DNA from: Lachnospiraceae bacterium
GTDB taxonomy: Bacteria > Bacillota > Clostridia > Lachnospirales > Lachnospiraceae
NCBI GenBank assembly: GCA_910575555.1
Contig: CAJTFX010000007.1
Location: 62,001 to 126,000, forward strand
Reading direction: 5' to 3'
Length of the DNA: 64,000 nt
In this document: in pieces, positions 18,253-26,042 of the stretch
How positions within the stretch are numbered: the first letter of the stretch is position 1
How the letters are laid out: each line of letters opens with the position of its first letter
Notes under the pieces: generated by a model
Told to the model about the DNA's origin: nothing
What the model saw: only the letters and a program-made list of their open reading frames with translations
Database searches by the model: none
Made by a program: the position numbers and the translations under genes

Positions 18253-18356
18253 TTCTATAGAACATATTAATATACTCTATCGAGTAATTTTCCCCCTGGA
18301 ACTTTCTGGTATTCTCAGATTTCTCCGTATTTTATAGAAAATTTATCAAAATTTTA

Positions 18357-18385
18357 TTGACAATTTGAATTTTTCACTTTATAAT
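18357..18385 (+). promoter_or_regulatory. consensus promoter upstream of first Rpn gene
   Basis: TTGACA (18357-18362), 17 bp, TATAAT (18380-18385): a perfect housekeeping-sigma match. Transcription would begin near 18392 and produce a leader of about 350 nt that contains the whole structured repeat before the Rpn frame. Confidence 0.75.
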
Positions 18386-18466
18386 TCTGGCTAATACAAA
18401 ATCTGTTTCTGTCATTACATATTTCGTATTCGTTAAGATAGCATTTCCAGAAAATGTATTCTGAAA

Positions 18467-18740
18467 CCCTTTTTCATATGTACCCAGTATTACAGCAGAC
18501 AATCTATATTTCGATACACAGGAACTGCCGGATTGCCCTTTGGCTAAACAAACGCTTTATGGGCGTATTGCGTGGAGGCGAAATCCACTGCTTACGGAGA
18601 CTTAGGAAGGAAGGCTTTCCTGACTTCCTTAGACGCAGTTCACAGTTAGTTCGCCGGAACGCTGCCCAGTTTGTGTGTCAAAGGGCAATCCGGCAGTTCT
18701 GTCCGTATCCAAATATAAAACGTTCAACTAAATAAGGAGG
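18467..18740 (+). repeat. structured repeat, copy A (full length, Rpn leader)
   Basis: About 274 bp present again at 20948-21220 (copy C), as a shortened form at 19763-19904 (copy B), and in a diverged form at 61691-61832 (copy D). A perfect 21-bp inverted repeat (18522-18542 with 18679-18699, CAAAGGGCAATCCGGCAGTT on the right arm) is extended outward by ATATTTCGATAC (18506-18517) and GTATCCAAATAT (18705-18716). An inner imperfect hairpin lies near 18599-18636. It ends at the Rpn ribosome binding site. It could be a structured mRNA leader, a MITE-like element, or both. Confidence 0.8.
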
Positions 18741-18747
18741 TCCCTCT

Positions 18748-19740
18748 ATCAAAACAAAATCCTATCCCCCATGGCAGGTCTATGACACCATCTTTAAGCG
18801 TATCTTCGCCCTTTCAGGCCCTGCTGTTATCCGTCTCATCAACGGTCTCTTTGAACGTGCTTTTCCTCTGGACAGCTCTGTTTCCTATCCCAACAAAGAA
18901 CTTATCCGGCCTGATTTGAAACGCAGGTCTCTGGACATTCTGATCACTGTCGCTGAAACAGAAACCTTTCACCTGGAGGCCCAGATGACCAGGGATGAAA
19001 TGATTGTCTTAAGGGTCTTTGAATACGGCTTCCTCTATGCCATGGCCTCCCGGAACGACCCCCGCTCCCTCCAGTTTCCGGAAGCCGCTGTTATTTACCT
19101 GAACCGTAAAAATGACCTCCGCAAAAAAGATGTTCTGCATATTTCTTTCGGCAGCCAGGGCAGCTTCGACTTTCAGGTGAAGAGCTTCATCTACTTAAAG
19201 CATACCGTAAAGGAGCTGGATCGGATGGGCATGGCCATCCTGATCCCCTTTCAGGCCCTCCGCCTCCGCAGACTCTTGGAGCGGCAGTTCCCCGCCCCGG
19301 CCTCCAATCAGCCCAATGCCCGTTCCCCGGCTTTCTCTTCTGAAGAATTCTCACGCTTGCAGGATGAAATCCGCCATGATATAATCGAAAGCATAACGAC
19401 AAACCTTCAAACTGGCAGCATTACCGAGGATGATGCCGGACAGCTTTTAGACTTAACCTCCCTTTTATATGAACACATCCAAACTCATTTTTGTGAAAAA
19501 CGGAAAGGAAACGCACTCGATATGAAACCATTATTTCCAGGAACCATTGAACTTCCCAATGACAAATACAGATTCCAGATTGCGGAGTTAAAAGAAGAAA
19601 ATGCCAGATATGCGGATGAAAACGCCAAATTTGCAGATGAGATAATCCGTTATGCCAAAGAAAACGCTAAATTTGCGGATGAAAACGCCAGATTAAAAGC
19701 CCGTATCGCAGAGTTGGAAGCCAGACAGGGCGGGCATTGA
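18748..19740 (+). CDS. Rpn/PD-(D/E)XK family putative nuclease-transposase, copy 1
   Basis: 330 residues if translation starts at ATC 18748. Coding similarity to the second copy extends to this point (YPPWQVYDTIFKRIFALSG), AAGGAGG lies 7 bp upstream, and a stop codon closes the frame just before, so no ATG, GTG or TTG is available for a full-length protein; the next ATG is 18916. The core has LDILITVAETETFHLEAQM, the D...ExQ motif of PDDEXK_2/Rpn proteins. The C-terminus is a coiled-coil tail of four 7-residue units such as AKFADEN. Rpn proteins are DNA endonucleases linked to RecA-independent recombination; function here is inferred. Confidence 0.8.
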   Translation: MKTKSYPPWQVYDTIFKRIFALSGPAVIRLINGLFERAFPLDSSVSYPNKELIRPDLKRRSLDILITVAETETFHLEAQMTRDEMIVLRVFEYGFLYAMASRNDPRSLQFPEAAVIYLNRKNDLRKKDVLHISFGSQGSFDFQVKSFIYLKHTVKELDRMGMAILIPFQALRLRRLLERQFPAPASNQPNARSPAFSSEEFSRLQDEIRHDIIESITTNLQTGSITEDDAGQLLDLTSLLYEHIQTHFCEKRKGNALDMKPLFPGTIELPNDKYRFQIAELKEENARYADENAKFADEIIRYAKENAKFADENARLKARIAELEARQGGH

Positions 19741-19762
19741 TTTTTTCAAAATCCCAACGGCT

Positions 19763-19904
19763 CCCTTTTTTCACATGCACCCAGTGTTACAGCGGACAAT
19801 CTATATTTCGATACACAGGAACTGCCGGATTGGTTTGTGTGTCAAAGGGCAATCCGGCAGTTCTGTCCGTATCCAAATATAAAACGTTCGACTAAATAAG
19901 GAGG
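19763..19904 (+). repeat. structured repeat, copy B (internally deleted)
   Basis: Same ends as copy A but about 130 bp of the interior is missing. The result is a compact hairpin: GAACTGCCGGATTG (19819-19832), a 17-nt loop, CAATCCGGCAGTTC (19850-19863). It precedes the second Rpn frame. Confidence 0.8.
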
Positions 19905-19911
19905 TTCTTCT

Positions 19912-20925
19912 ATCAAAACAAAATCCTATCCCCCATGGCAGGTCTATGACACCATCTTTAAGCGTATCTTCGCCCTCTCCGGCCCTGCTGTCATCCGTCT
20001 CATCAACGGTCTCTTTGAACGTGCTTTTCCTCTGGACAGCTCTGTTTCCTATCCCAACAAAGAACTTATCCGGCCTGATTTGAAACGCAGGTCTCTGGAT
20101 ATTCTGATCACTGTCGCTGAAACAGAAACCTTTCACCTGGAGGCCCAGATGACCAGGAATGAAATGATTGTCCTAAGGGTCTTTGAATACGGCTTCCTCT
20201 ATGCCATGGCCTCCCGGGACGATCCCCGCTCCCTCCAGTTTCCGGAAGCCGCTGTTATTTACCTAAACCGTAAAAATGACCTCCGCAAAAAAGATGTTCT
20301 GCATATTTCTTTCGGCAGCCAGGGCAGCTTCGACTTTCAGGTGAAGAGCTTCATCTACTTAAAGCATACCGTAAAGGAGCTGGATCGGATGGGCATGGCC
20401 ATCCTGATCCCCTTTCAGGCCCTCCGCCTCCGCAGACTCTTGGAGCGGCAGTTCCCCGCCCCGCCCTCCAATCAGCCCAATGCCCGTTCCCCGGCTTTCT
20501 CTTCTGAAGAATTCTCACGCTTGCAGGATGAAATCCGCCATGATATAATCGAAAGCATAACGACAAACCTTCAAACTGGCAGCATTACCGAGGACGACGC
20601 CGGGCAGCTTTTAGACTTAACCTCCCTTTTATATGAACACATCCAAACTCATTTTTGTAAAAAACGGAAAGGAAACGCACTCGATATGAAACCATTATTT
20701 CCAGGAACCATTGAACTTCCCAATGACAAATACAGATTCCAGATTGCGGAGTTGAAAGAAGAAAATGCCAGATATGCGGATGAGATTATTCGGTATGCGG
20801 ATGAAAACGCTAAATTTGCAGATGAGATAATCCGTTATGCCAAAGAAAACGCTAAATTTGCGGATGAAAACGCCAGATTAAAAGCCCGTATCGCAGAGTT
20901 GGAAGCCAGGCAGAACGATCATTGA
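19912..20925 (+). CDS. Rpn/PD-(D/E)XK family putative nuclease-transposase, copy 2
   Basis: 337 residues from ATC 19912, again with AAGGAGG 7 bp upstream and no conventional start for the full-length frame. Nearly identical to copy 1 throughout; the main difference is five instead of four coiled-coil heptads near the C-terminus (ARYADEI, IRYADEN, AKFADEI, IRYAKEN, AKFADEN). The second member of a tandem array, it may be read from the promoter at 18357 or from within its own leader. Confidence 0.8.
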   Translation: MKTKSYPPWQVYDTIFKRIFALSGPAVIRLINGLFERAFPLDSSVSYPNKELIRPDLKRRSLDILITVAETETFHLEAQMTRNEMIVLRVFEYGFLYAMASRDDPRSLQFPEAAVIYLNRKNDLRKKDVLHISFGSQGSFDFQVKSFIYLKHTVKELDRMGMAILIPFQALRLRRLLERQFPAPPSNQPNARSPAFSSEEFSRLQDEIRHDIIESITTNLQTGSITEDDAGQLLDLTSLLYEHIQTHFCKKRKGNALDMKPLFPGTIELPNDKYRFQIAELKEENARYADEIIRYADENAKFADEIIRYAKENAKFADENARLKARIAELEARQNDH

Positions 20926-20947
20926 TTTTTTCAAAATCCCAACAGCG

Positions 20948-21220
20948 CCCTTTTTCATATGCGCCCAGTATTACAACGGACAATCTATATTTCGATACAC
21001 AGGAACTGCCGGATTGCCCTTTGGCTAAACAAACGCTTTATGGGCGTATTGCGCGGAGGCGAAATCCACTGCTTACGGAGACTTAGGAAGGAAGGCTTTC
21101 CTGACTTCCTTAGACGCAGTTCGCAGTTAGTTCGCTGGAGCGCTGCCCAGTTTGTGTGTCAAAGGGCAATCCGGCAGTTCTGTCCGTATCCAAATATGAA
21201 ACGTTCGACTAAATAAGGAA
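20948..21220 (+). repeat. structured repeat, copy C (full length)
   Basis: About 95% identical to copy A, with the same 21-bp inverted repeat (21003-21023 and 21160-21180). The ribosome binding site is changed to AAGGAAG, consistent with decay of the gene behind it. Confidence 0.85.
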
Positions 21221-21228
21221 GTTCTTCT

Positions 21229-21544
21229 ATCGGACGACGCCGGGCAGCTTTTAGACTTAACCTCCCTTTTATATGAACACATCCAAACTCATTTTTGTGA
21301 AAAACGGAAAGGAGACGCTATCGATATGAAACCATTATTTCCAGGAACCATTGAACTTCCCAATGACAAATACAGATTCCAGATTGCAGAGTTGAAAGAA
21401 GAAAATGCCAGATATGCGGATGAAAACGCCAAATTTGCAGATGAAAATGCCAAATTTGCAGATGAAATTATTCGATATGCGGATGAAAACGCCAGATTAA
21501 AAGCCCGCATTGCAGAGTTGGAAGCCAGACAGGGCGGGCATTAA
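21229..21544 (+). pseudogene. Rpn copy 3, deletion remnant
   Basis: The leader and ATC are joined directly to the last third of the gene: bases from about codon 2 to the middle of the conserved DDAGQLLDLTSL segment have been removed. The junction is out of frame (ATC G|GAC GAC), so no Rpn protein can be made. The C-terminal part from ATG 21326 (72 residues, MKPLFPGTIELPNDKYRFQ plus heptads) is still open. Confidence 0.85.
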
Positions 21545-21578
21545 TTTTTTCAAAATCCCAACAGACCGTTATATGCCG

Positions 21579-22445
21579 CTACAAAGTAATGGTTTTCCCA
21601 ACTTCCGCCAACACACATTTATCGCCCAGCGCTTCCCTGATTGCCGCAATTGCCAATATTCCGGTGCAATGCAGCGGAACTGTCACATCTATCTTTAATT
21701 CCTGCAGGGATGCTGTAGTTCGCTCCAACTGTTTGGCGCTGCAGCCTTTCAGATGCATTCCTGCCACAAGGCTGTGTATGTGTTCCCCCGGAAAAGAAGC
21801 CTGCACATAATACAGGCAATTGATGATTCCAGGATGTGCGCACCCTGCAAATACGCATAATCCCTGTTTTTCCCGGAACACAAGAAGCTGTTCATCTTCC
21901 ATCGTATCTGCAATTATTTCCCCGGACTGCCGCATCTCTGCTGATACTTCTTTCAGAAATCTGGCAGACACAGATTCAAACTCTGTGATACAGGGAATTT
22001 TCGACAAAAGATATACATTTTCTGCAATTTCTGTGCATCCTGCACCAGTGCAGATAAGATTTGCCTGTTCTTTCATCCACTTTTTAGCATTCTCATGAAT
22101 CCCGCCAAACAACAGTTCTCCTGTGGCCGGATTCCTGGAATATTTCCTGTCAAAAGCCCTTTCATTCACATACACAGGGATTTTCAGCCGTTTTCCATTG
22201 GAATTCTGCTTTCCTATCCACTCCGTCATTCCTCCGCAGTGGTCATAATGCCCATGGCTTAAAATGATCCCGTCCAGGCATTCCATATCCAGCTTCATGT
22301 TCCCGGCATTCTTAAGGAACACCCCGGACTGTCCCATATCAAAGAGATATCTCTTTTTTCCTGTTTCAATCCACAAAGACAGTCCGTGTTCCCCTAAAAA
22401 CCCTCTTTTATACACTGTATTTTCCGTCAGAATTTTTACGTCCAT
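21579..22445 (-). CDS. MBL-fold metallo-hydrolase
   Basis: 288 residues. Metal-binding motif SHGHYDHCGG near 65-74, with further His and Asp residues (FAGCAHPGI, SLVAGMHL) toward the C-terminus. It resembles the clostridial and archaeal group annotated as dihydropterin-type synthase or beta-lactamase-like. Substrate unknown. It lies 50 bp downstream of the RelQ-like gene in the same direction, and its start codon sits in a short duplication of that gene's 3' end. The ribosome binding site is weak, so translation may be coupled or low. Confidence 0.85.
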   Translation of the reverse strand: MDVKILTENTVYKRGFLGEHGLSLWIETGKKRYLFDMGQSGVFLKNAGNMKLDMECLDGIILSHGHYDHCGGMTEWIGKQNSNGKRLKIPVYVNERAFDRKYSRNPATGELLFGGIHENAKKWMKEQANLICTGAGCTEIAENVYLLSKIPCITEFESVSARFLKEVSAEMRQSGEIIADTMEDEQLLVFREKQGLCVFAGCAHPGIINCLYYVQASFPGEHIHSLVAGMHLKGCSAKQLERTTASLQELKIDVTVPLHCTGILAIAAIREALGDKCVLAEVGKTITL

Positions 22446-22518
22446 TTTCTTTCACTCTTGTCATTTTTACTGTACAGATTCTATGGAAAGAATTTTTATG
22501 TCCATTCTTCTTTCACTC
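22429..22518. repeat. 30-bp direct repeat between relQ and MBL gene
   Basis: AGAATTTTTACGTCCATTTT and following bases (22429-22457) recur at 22489-22518 with two differences. One copy is the 3' end of the RelQ gene, the other contains the MBL start codon. Confidence 0.6.
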
Positions 22519-23155
22519 TCTGCTGCTCTTTTGCCTGTATAATCGCTTCATTCAAAGAAAGCATTTTCGCATCCAGCATTGACACAATTCCGGCGCATTC
22601 CTGCAAGTCCCGGCTGATATATTCCGGAGCATTTCCCTCAAATTTGTAATAAATCTTATGCTCCAGGCTGGCCCAGAAATCCATGGCTATGGTTCTGATC
22701 TGAATTTCAACCTTTGTATCCACCACCCCGTCAGTCAGAAAAATAGGGACTGTCACTAACATATGATAACTCTTATATCCGCTGTCCTTCGGATTCTTAA
22801 TATAATCTTTAATTGAAACTACGGTCAGATCATTCTGCCTTCCAATCATCTCTGCTAACCGGTAAATATCAGAGGTAAAAGAGCACACCACCCGGATTCC
22901 GGCAATATCATTGATATGCTTCACCATATTTTCAATGGTGCTTTCGTATCCATGGCGTTTCAGCTTCTTTACAATGCTTTCCGGAGACTTAATTCTGGAC
23001 TTTACATATTCTATGGGGTTATACTTATGTACATGTCGGAATTCGTCATTTAAAATATCAACTTTGGTACCCACTTCTTTCAAAGCCGAATTGTATAAGA
23101 AAATAACCGTTTCCCAACTGGTTACCCCTTCATTAAACTTAACGGGTACTTCCAT
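22496..23155 (-). CDS. relQ: small alarmone synthetase, RelQ/YjbM type
   Basis: 219 residues, the usual size for small alarmone synthetases, which lack hydrolase and regulatory domains. Transfers pyrophosphate from ATP to GDP/GTP to make (p)ppGpp. Motifs: YVKSRIKSPESIVKKL near 50-65, DIAGIRVVC near 88, DYIKNPKDSGYKSYHML near 117-133, and EIQIRTIAMDFWASLEHKI near 151-169. Single gene with AAAGGATGG upstream of its ATG. Confidence 0.92.
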   Translation of the reverse strand: MEVPVKFNEGVTSWETVIFLYNSALKEVGTKVDILNDEFRHVHKYNPIEYVKSRIKSPESIVKKLKRHGYESTIENMVKHINDIAGIRVVCSFTSDIYRLAEMIGRQNDLTVVSIKDYIKNPKDSGYKSYHMLVTVPIFLTDGVVDTKVEIQIRTIAMDFWASLEHKIYYKFEGNAPEYISRDLQECAGIVSMLDAKMLSLNEAIIQAKEQQRVKEEWT

Positions 23156-23187
23156 TTTCTTTTTCTTTCCATCCTTTCTGTTTATTC

Positions 23188-24483
23188 TCAGGACGCCGGC
23201 TTACTCTCCAGAACTTTCTCAATTGTCACTAATTTTACGCATATCACAAAAATATCCGTTGCAATCTTCAGATCCTCCAACGTAGGATACGTAGGCGCAA
23301 TACGGATTGTGCTGTCTTTGGGGTCTTTTCCGTAAGGGTAGGGCGCTCCGGCAGGCGTCATTGTCACGCCGGCCTTCTTTGCTTTCGCCACAATGGACTT
23401 TGCACAGCCTTCCAACGCTTCAAAAGCAATAAAATATCCACCCTTGGGCGCGATCCAGCTTCCGGCGCCTGTTCCTTCCAATTCACGCTCAAAGGTCTCA
23501 ATAATCATTTCAAATTTCGGACGCAGAATATCTGCGTGTTTCCTCATATGCTCTGTCATGCCGTAAATATCTTTGAAAAATCTTACGTGGCGGAGCTGGT
23601 TTACTTTGTCATGGCCTATGGTTGCTATCTGCATCTGTTCTTTGATTTCCACCAGGTTGTTGGCTGATGCTGCAATAGCCGCCACACCGGAACCCGGGAA
23701 ACTGATTTTGGAAGTGGAGCAGAATTTGTATACCATATCCGGATTGCCTGCGCGCTTGCACTCAGCCAGAATTTCCACCAGATTATCCTGATCAATATCA
23801 TAAAGATGATGCACGCCGTATGCATTATCCCAGTAAATGCGGAAATCCTTCGCTGCCGGCTTCAGCCTGGCAAAACGGCGGACTGTTTCATCGGAATAAG
23901 TGATTCCCTGGGGATTGGAATATTTCGGCACGCACCAGATTGCCTTAATGGACTCGTCTTTGCTGACTAAATCTTCCACCATATCCATATCCGGGCCGGT
24001 AGAAAGCATAGGTACATTAATCATTTCTATTCCAAAGTATTCTGTAATGGCAAAATGCCTGTCATATCCCGGCACCGGACACAAAAACTTCACTTTGTCC
24101 AGTTTGCACCAGGGCGTATTGCCCATTACCCCGTGGGTCATGGATCTGGAAACTGTATCGTACATAATATTCAAACTGGAATTTCCATAAATTATAATAT
24201 TATCCGGATGGCACTCAATCATATCTCCCAGAAGTACCTTTGCCTCCCAAAGCCCGTCCAGTACGCCGTAGTTCCGGCAGTCTGTTCCATCTTCACAGCT
24301 CAGATCTGTACTGCTGTTCAGCACATCCATCATTCCCATAGACAAATCCAACTGTTCCGCAGAGGGTTTTCCTCTGGACATATCCAGTTTTAAACCGCTC
24401 TTGGCATATTTCCGGTAAGCCGCTTCCAGAGCTGTTTTCTCCTTCATCAATTCTTCCCTGCTCATTTCCTGATATGACTGCAT
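23188..24483 (-). CDS. class I aminotransferase, type Ic aspartate aminotransferase-like
   Basis: 431 residues. PLP fold-type I enzyme. Visible: SRGKPSAEQLDLS at the N-terminus, YGNSSLNIMYD, VPKYSNPQGITYSD, and the likely Schiff-base lysine in CSTSKISFPGSGVA. This set fits the PF12897 (Aminotran_MocR) branch that includes type Ic aspartate aminotransferases. The ATG follows GGAGGAATGAAAA. Donor and acceptor are inferred from the branch only. Confidence 0.87.
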   Translation of the reverse strand: MQSYQEMSREELMKEKTALEAAYRKYAKSGLKLDMSRGKPSAEQLDLSMGMMDVLNSSTDLSCEDGTDCRNYGVLDGLWEAKVLLGDMIECHPDNIIIYGNSSLNIMYDTVSRSMTHGVMGNTPWCKLDKVKFLCPVPGYDRHFAITEYFGIEMINVPMLSTGPDMDMVEDLVSKDESIKAIWCVPKYSNPQGITYSDETVRRFARLKPAAKDFRIYWDNAYGVHHLYDIDQDNLVEILAECKRAGNPDMVYKFCSTSKISFPGSGVAAIAASANNLVEIKEQMQIATIGHDKVNQLRHVRFFKDIYGMTEHMRKHADILRPKFEMIIETFERELEGTGAGSWIAPKGGYFIAFEALEGCAKSIVAKAKKAGVTMTPAGAPYPYGKDPKDSTIRIAPTYPTLEDLKIATDIFVICVKLVTIEKVLESKPAS

Positions 24484-24562
24484 TTTTCATTCCTCCTGAA
24501 CTTCCATTTTTGAACTGTCCACAACAGTCTTATTTTCTCTTCTCTCTTTTCTCAACATTCCT

Positions 24563-24591
24563 ATTATGCACTATTCCGTTCAGATTGTAAA
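24563..24591 (-). promoter_or_regulatory. aminotransferase promoter
   Basis: Leftward: TTTACA (24591-24586), 17 bp, CATAAT (24568-24563), about 80 nt before the start codon. The rest of 24484-24685 shows no gene. Confidence 0.7.
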
Positions 24592-24685
24592 GTATTTTCT
24601 TTCAGAAATTTACATATGTCCGCGAACAGAGGACTTTTCAATTATTCTGTCCGCCATTTGGAAAAACAGAAAAAACGGCCCCCGC

Positions 24686-26005
24686 TTATCCCTTTTTCAA
24701 AAAATCAAGATGGGATTTTATCTGTTTTTCATATCCGTTTTCTGTGGGCTCGTAGAATTTTTCTTCGGTGAGGCCGTCGGGCAGATATTGCTGTTCCACA
24801 TAATGATTAGGAAAATTATGGGCATACAGATATCCCAGGCCCCGGCCCAGCTTCTGTGCGCCCCGGTAGTGGGAATCCCTGAGATGCGCCGGAACCGACG
24901 CTGTCTTTGTTGTTTTAACGATGTCCATGGCACGGCCGATGGCCAGGCAGGCGGCGTTGCTTTTAGGCGCGCTCGCCACATAAATGGCAGCCTGGGAAAG
25001 AATCAGCTGAGCCTCAGGCATTCCCACCCGTTCCACAGCCTGAGCCGCGCTGACCGCCACCACAAGGGCATTGGGATCTGCATTTCCCACATCCTCAGAA
25101 GCGCAGATCATAATCCGCCTGGCAATAAACTTTATATCCTCCCCGGCATAGAGCATTTTAGCCAGATAATAAACTGCCGCGTCCGGATCAGAGCCCCGCA
25201 TGCTCTTGATAAAAGCAGAAATCACATCATAGTGATTATCTCCGGTTTTGTCATATTGTACCACTCTTTTCTGAATGCACTCTGAGGCAGCCTCCAGGGT
25301 AATATGGATTTTCCCATCCTCTCCCCGGGGCGTTGTAAGAACCCCCAGTTCAATGGCTGTCAGGGCAGCCCGGGCGTCTCCGTTTGCCATATCTGCCAGA
25401 AATTCCAGCGCCTCATCTTCCAACAGCGCCTCATAGCTTCCCATTCCTCTTTCCCGATCTGTAACTGCACGCATCAGGATCTCTTTGATCTCTTCTTTCT
25501 CCAGAGGCTTTAATTCAAAAATAATAGAACGGGACAAAAGCGCCCCATTCACTTCAAAATATGGATTTTCTGTGGTAGCGCCTATCAATATCACTGTGCC
25601 GTCCTCCACAAAGGGCAAAAGATAATCCTGCTGAGATTTGTTGAAACGGTGAATCTCATCAATGAACAGTATGGTTTTTTTCCCATACATTCCCTGATTA
25701 TTCTTGGCCTGCTGCACCACCAGCTCCATGTCTTTTTTTCCTGCGGAGGTGGCATTAATCTGAGTAAACTCTGCACTGGTGGTATTGGCTATGACTTTTG
25801 CAAGCGTTGTTTTCCCGGTTCCCGGCGGACCGTAAAAAATAATGGAGCTGAGTTTATCTGCCATAATTGCACGGTACAGAAGCTTGTCCTTTCCTATGAT
25901 ATGCCGCTGTCCTGCCACCTCGTCCAAACTGACAGGGCGCAGACGGCTTGCCAGTGGAGCTTCTTTTTCCTGATTCTGTTCCCGCATATACTCAAATAAA
26001 TCCAT
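24686..26005 (-). CDS. rarA: replication-associated recombination protein A (RarA/MgsA)
   Basis: 439 residues, full length. AAA+ clamp-loader-like ATPase acting at stalled replication forks. Walker A GPPGTGKTT at 59-67, Walker B ILFIDEIHRFNKSQQD, sensor segment IGATTENPYF, and the C-terminal tetramerisation part with GSDPDAAVYYLA and ASEDVGNADP. Start ATG 26005 with AGGAGG upstream. Confidence 0.95.
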   Translation of the reverse strand: MDLFEYMREQNQEKEAPLASRLRPVSLDEVAGQRHIIGKDKLLYRAIMADKLSSIIFYGPPGTGKTTLAKVIANTTSAEFTQINATSAGKKDMELVVQQAKNNQGMYGKKTILFIDEIHRFNKSQQDYLLPFVEDGTVILIGATTENPYFEVNGALLSRSIIFELKPLEKEEIKEILMRAVTDRERGMGSYEALLEDEALEFLADMANGDARAALTAIELGVLTTPRGEDGKIHITLEAASECIQKRVVQYDKTGDNHYDVISAFIKSMRGSDPDAAVYYLAKMLYAGEDIKFIARRIMICASEDVGNADPNALVVAVSAAQAVERVGMPEAQLILSQAAIYVASAPKSNAACLAIGRAMDIVKTTKTASVPAHLRDSHYRGAQKLGRGLGYLYAHNFPNHYVEQQYLPDGLTEEKFYEPTENGYEKQIKSHLDFLKKG

Positions 26006-26042
26006 GTATTTTCCTCCTTTGCCTTGCCCTTTCCCTTATCTG

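Noticed and set aside
17297-18337. Long open frame (346 codons) on the plus strand
   Set aside because: Antisense to the Ig-like gene; its Val/Thr/Ala-rich composition is a mirror of the repeated Ig domains and it lacks a ribosome binding site.
18454-18735. Open frame of 93 codons across structured repeat A (and 85 codons in copy C)
   Set aside because: The frame is open only because the repeat is; copies B and D do not keep it, and no ribosome binding site precedes it.
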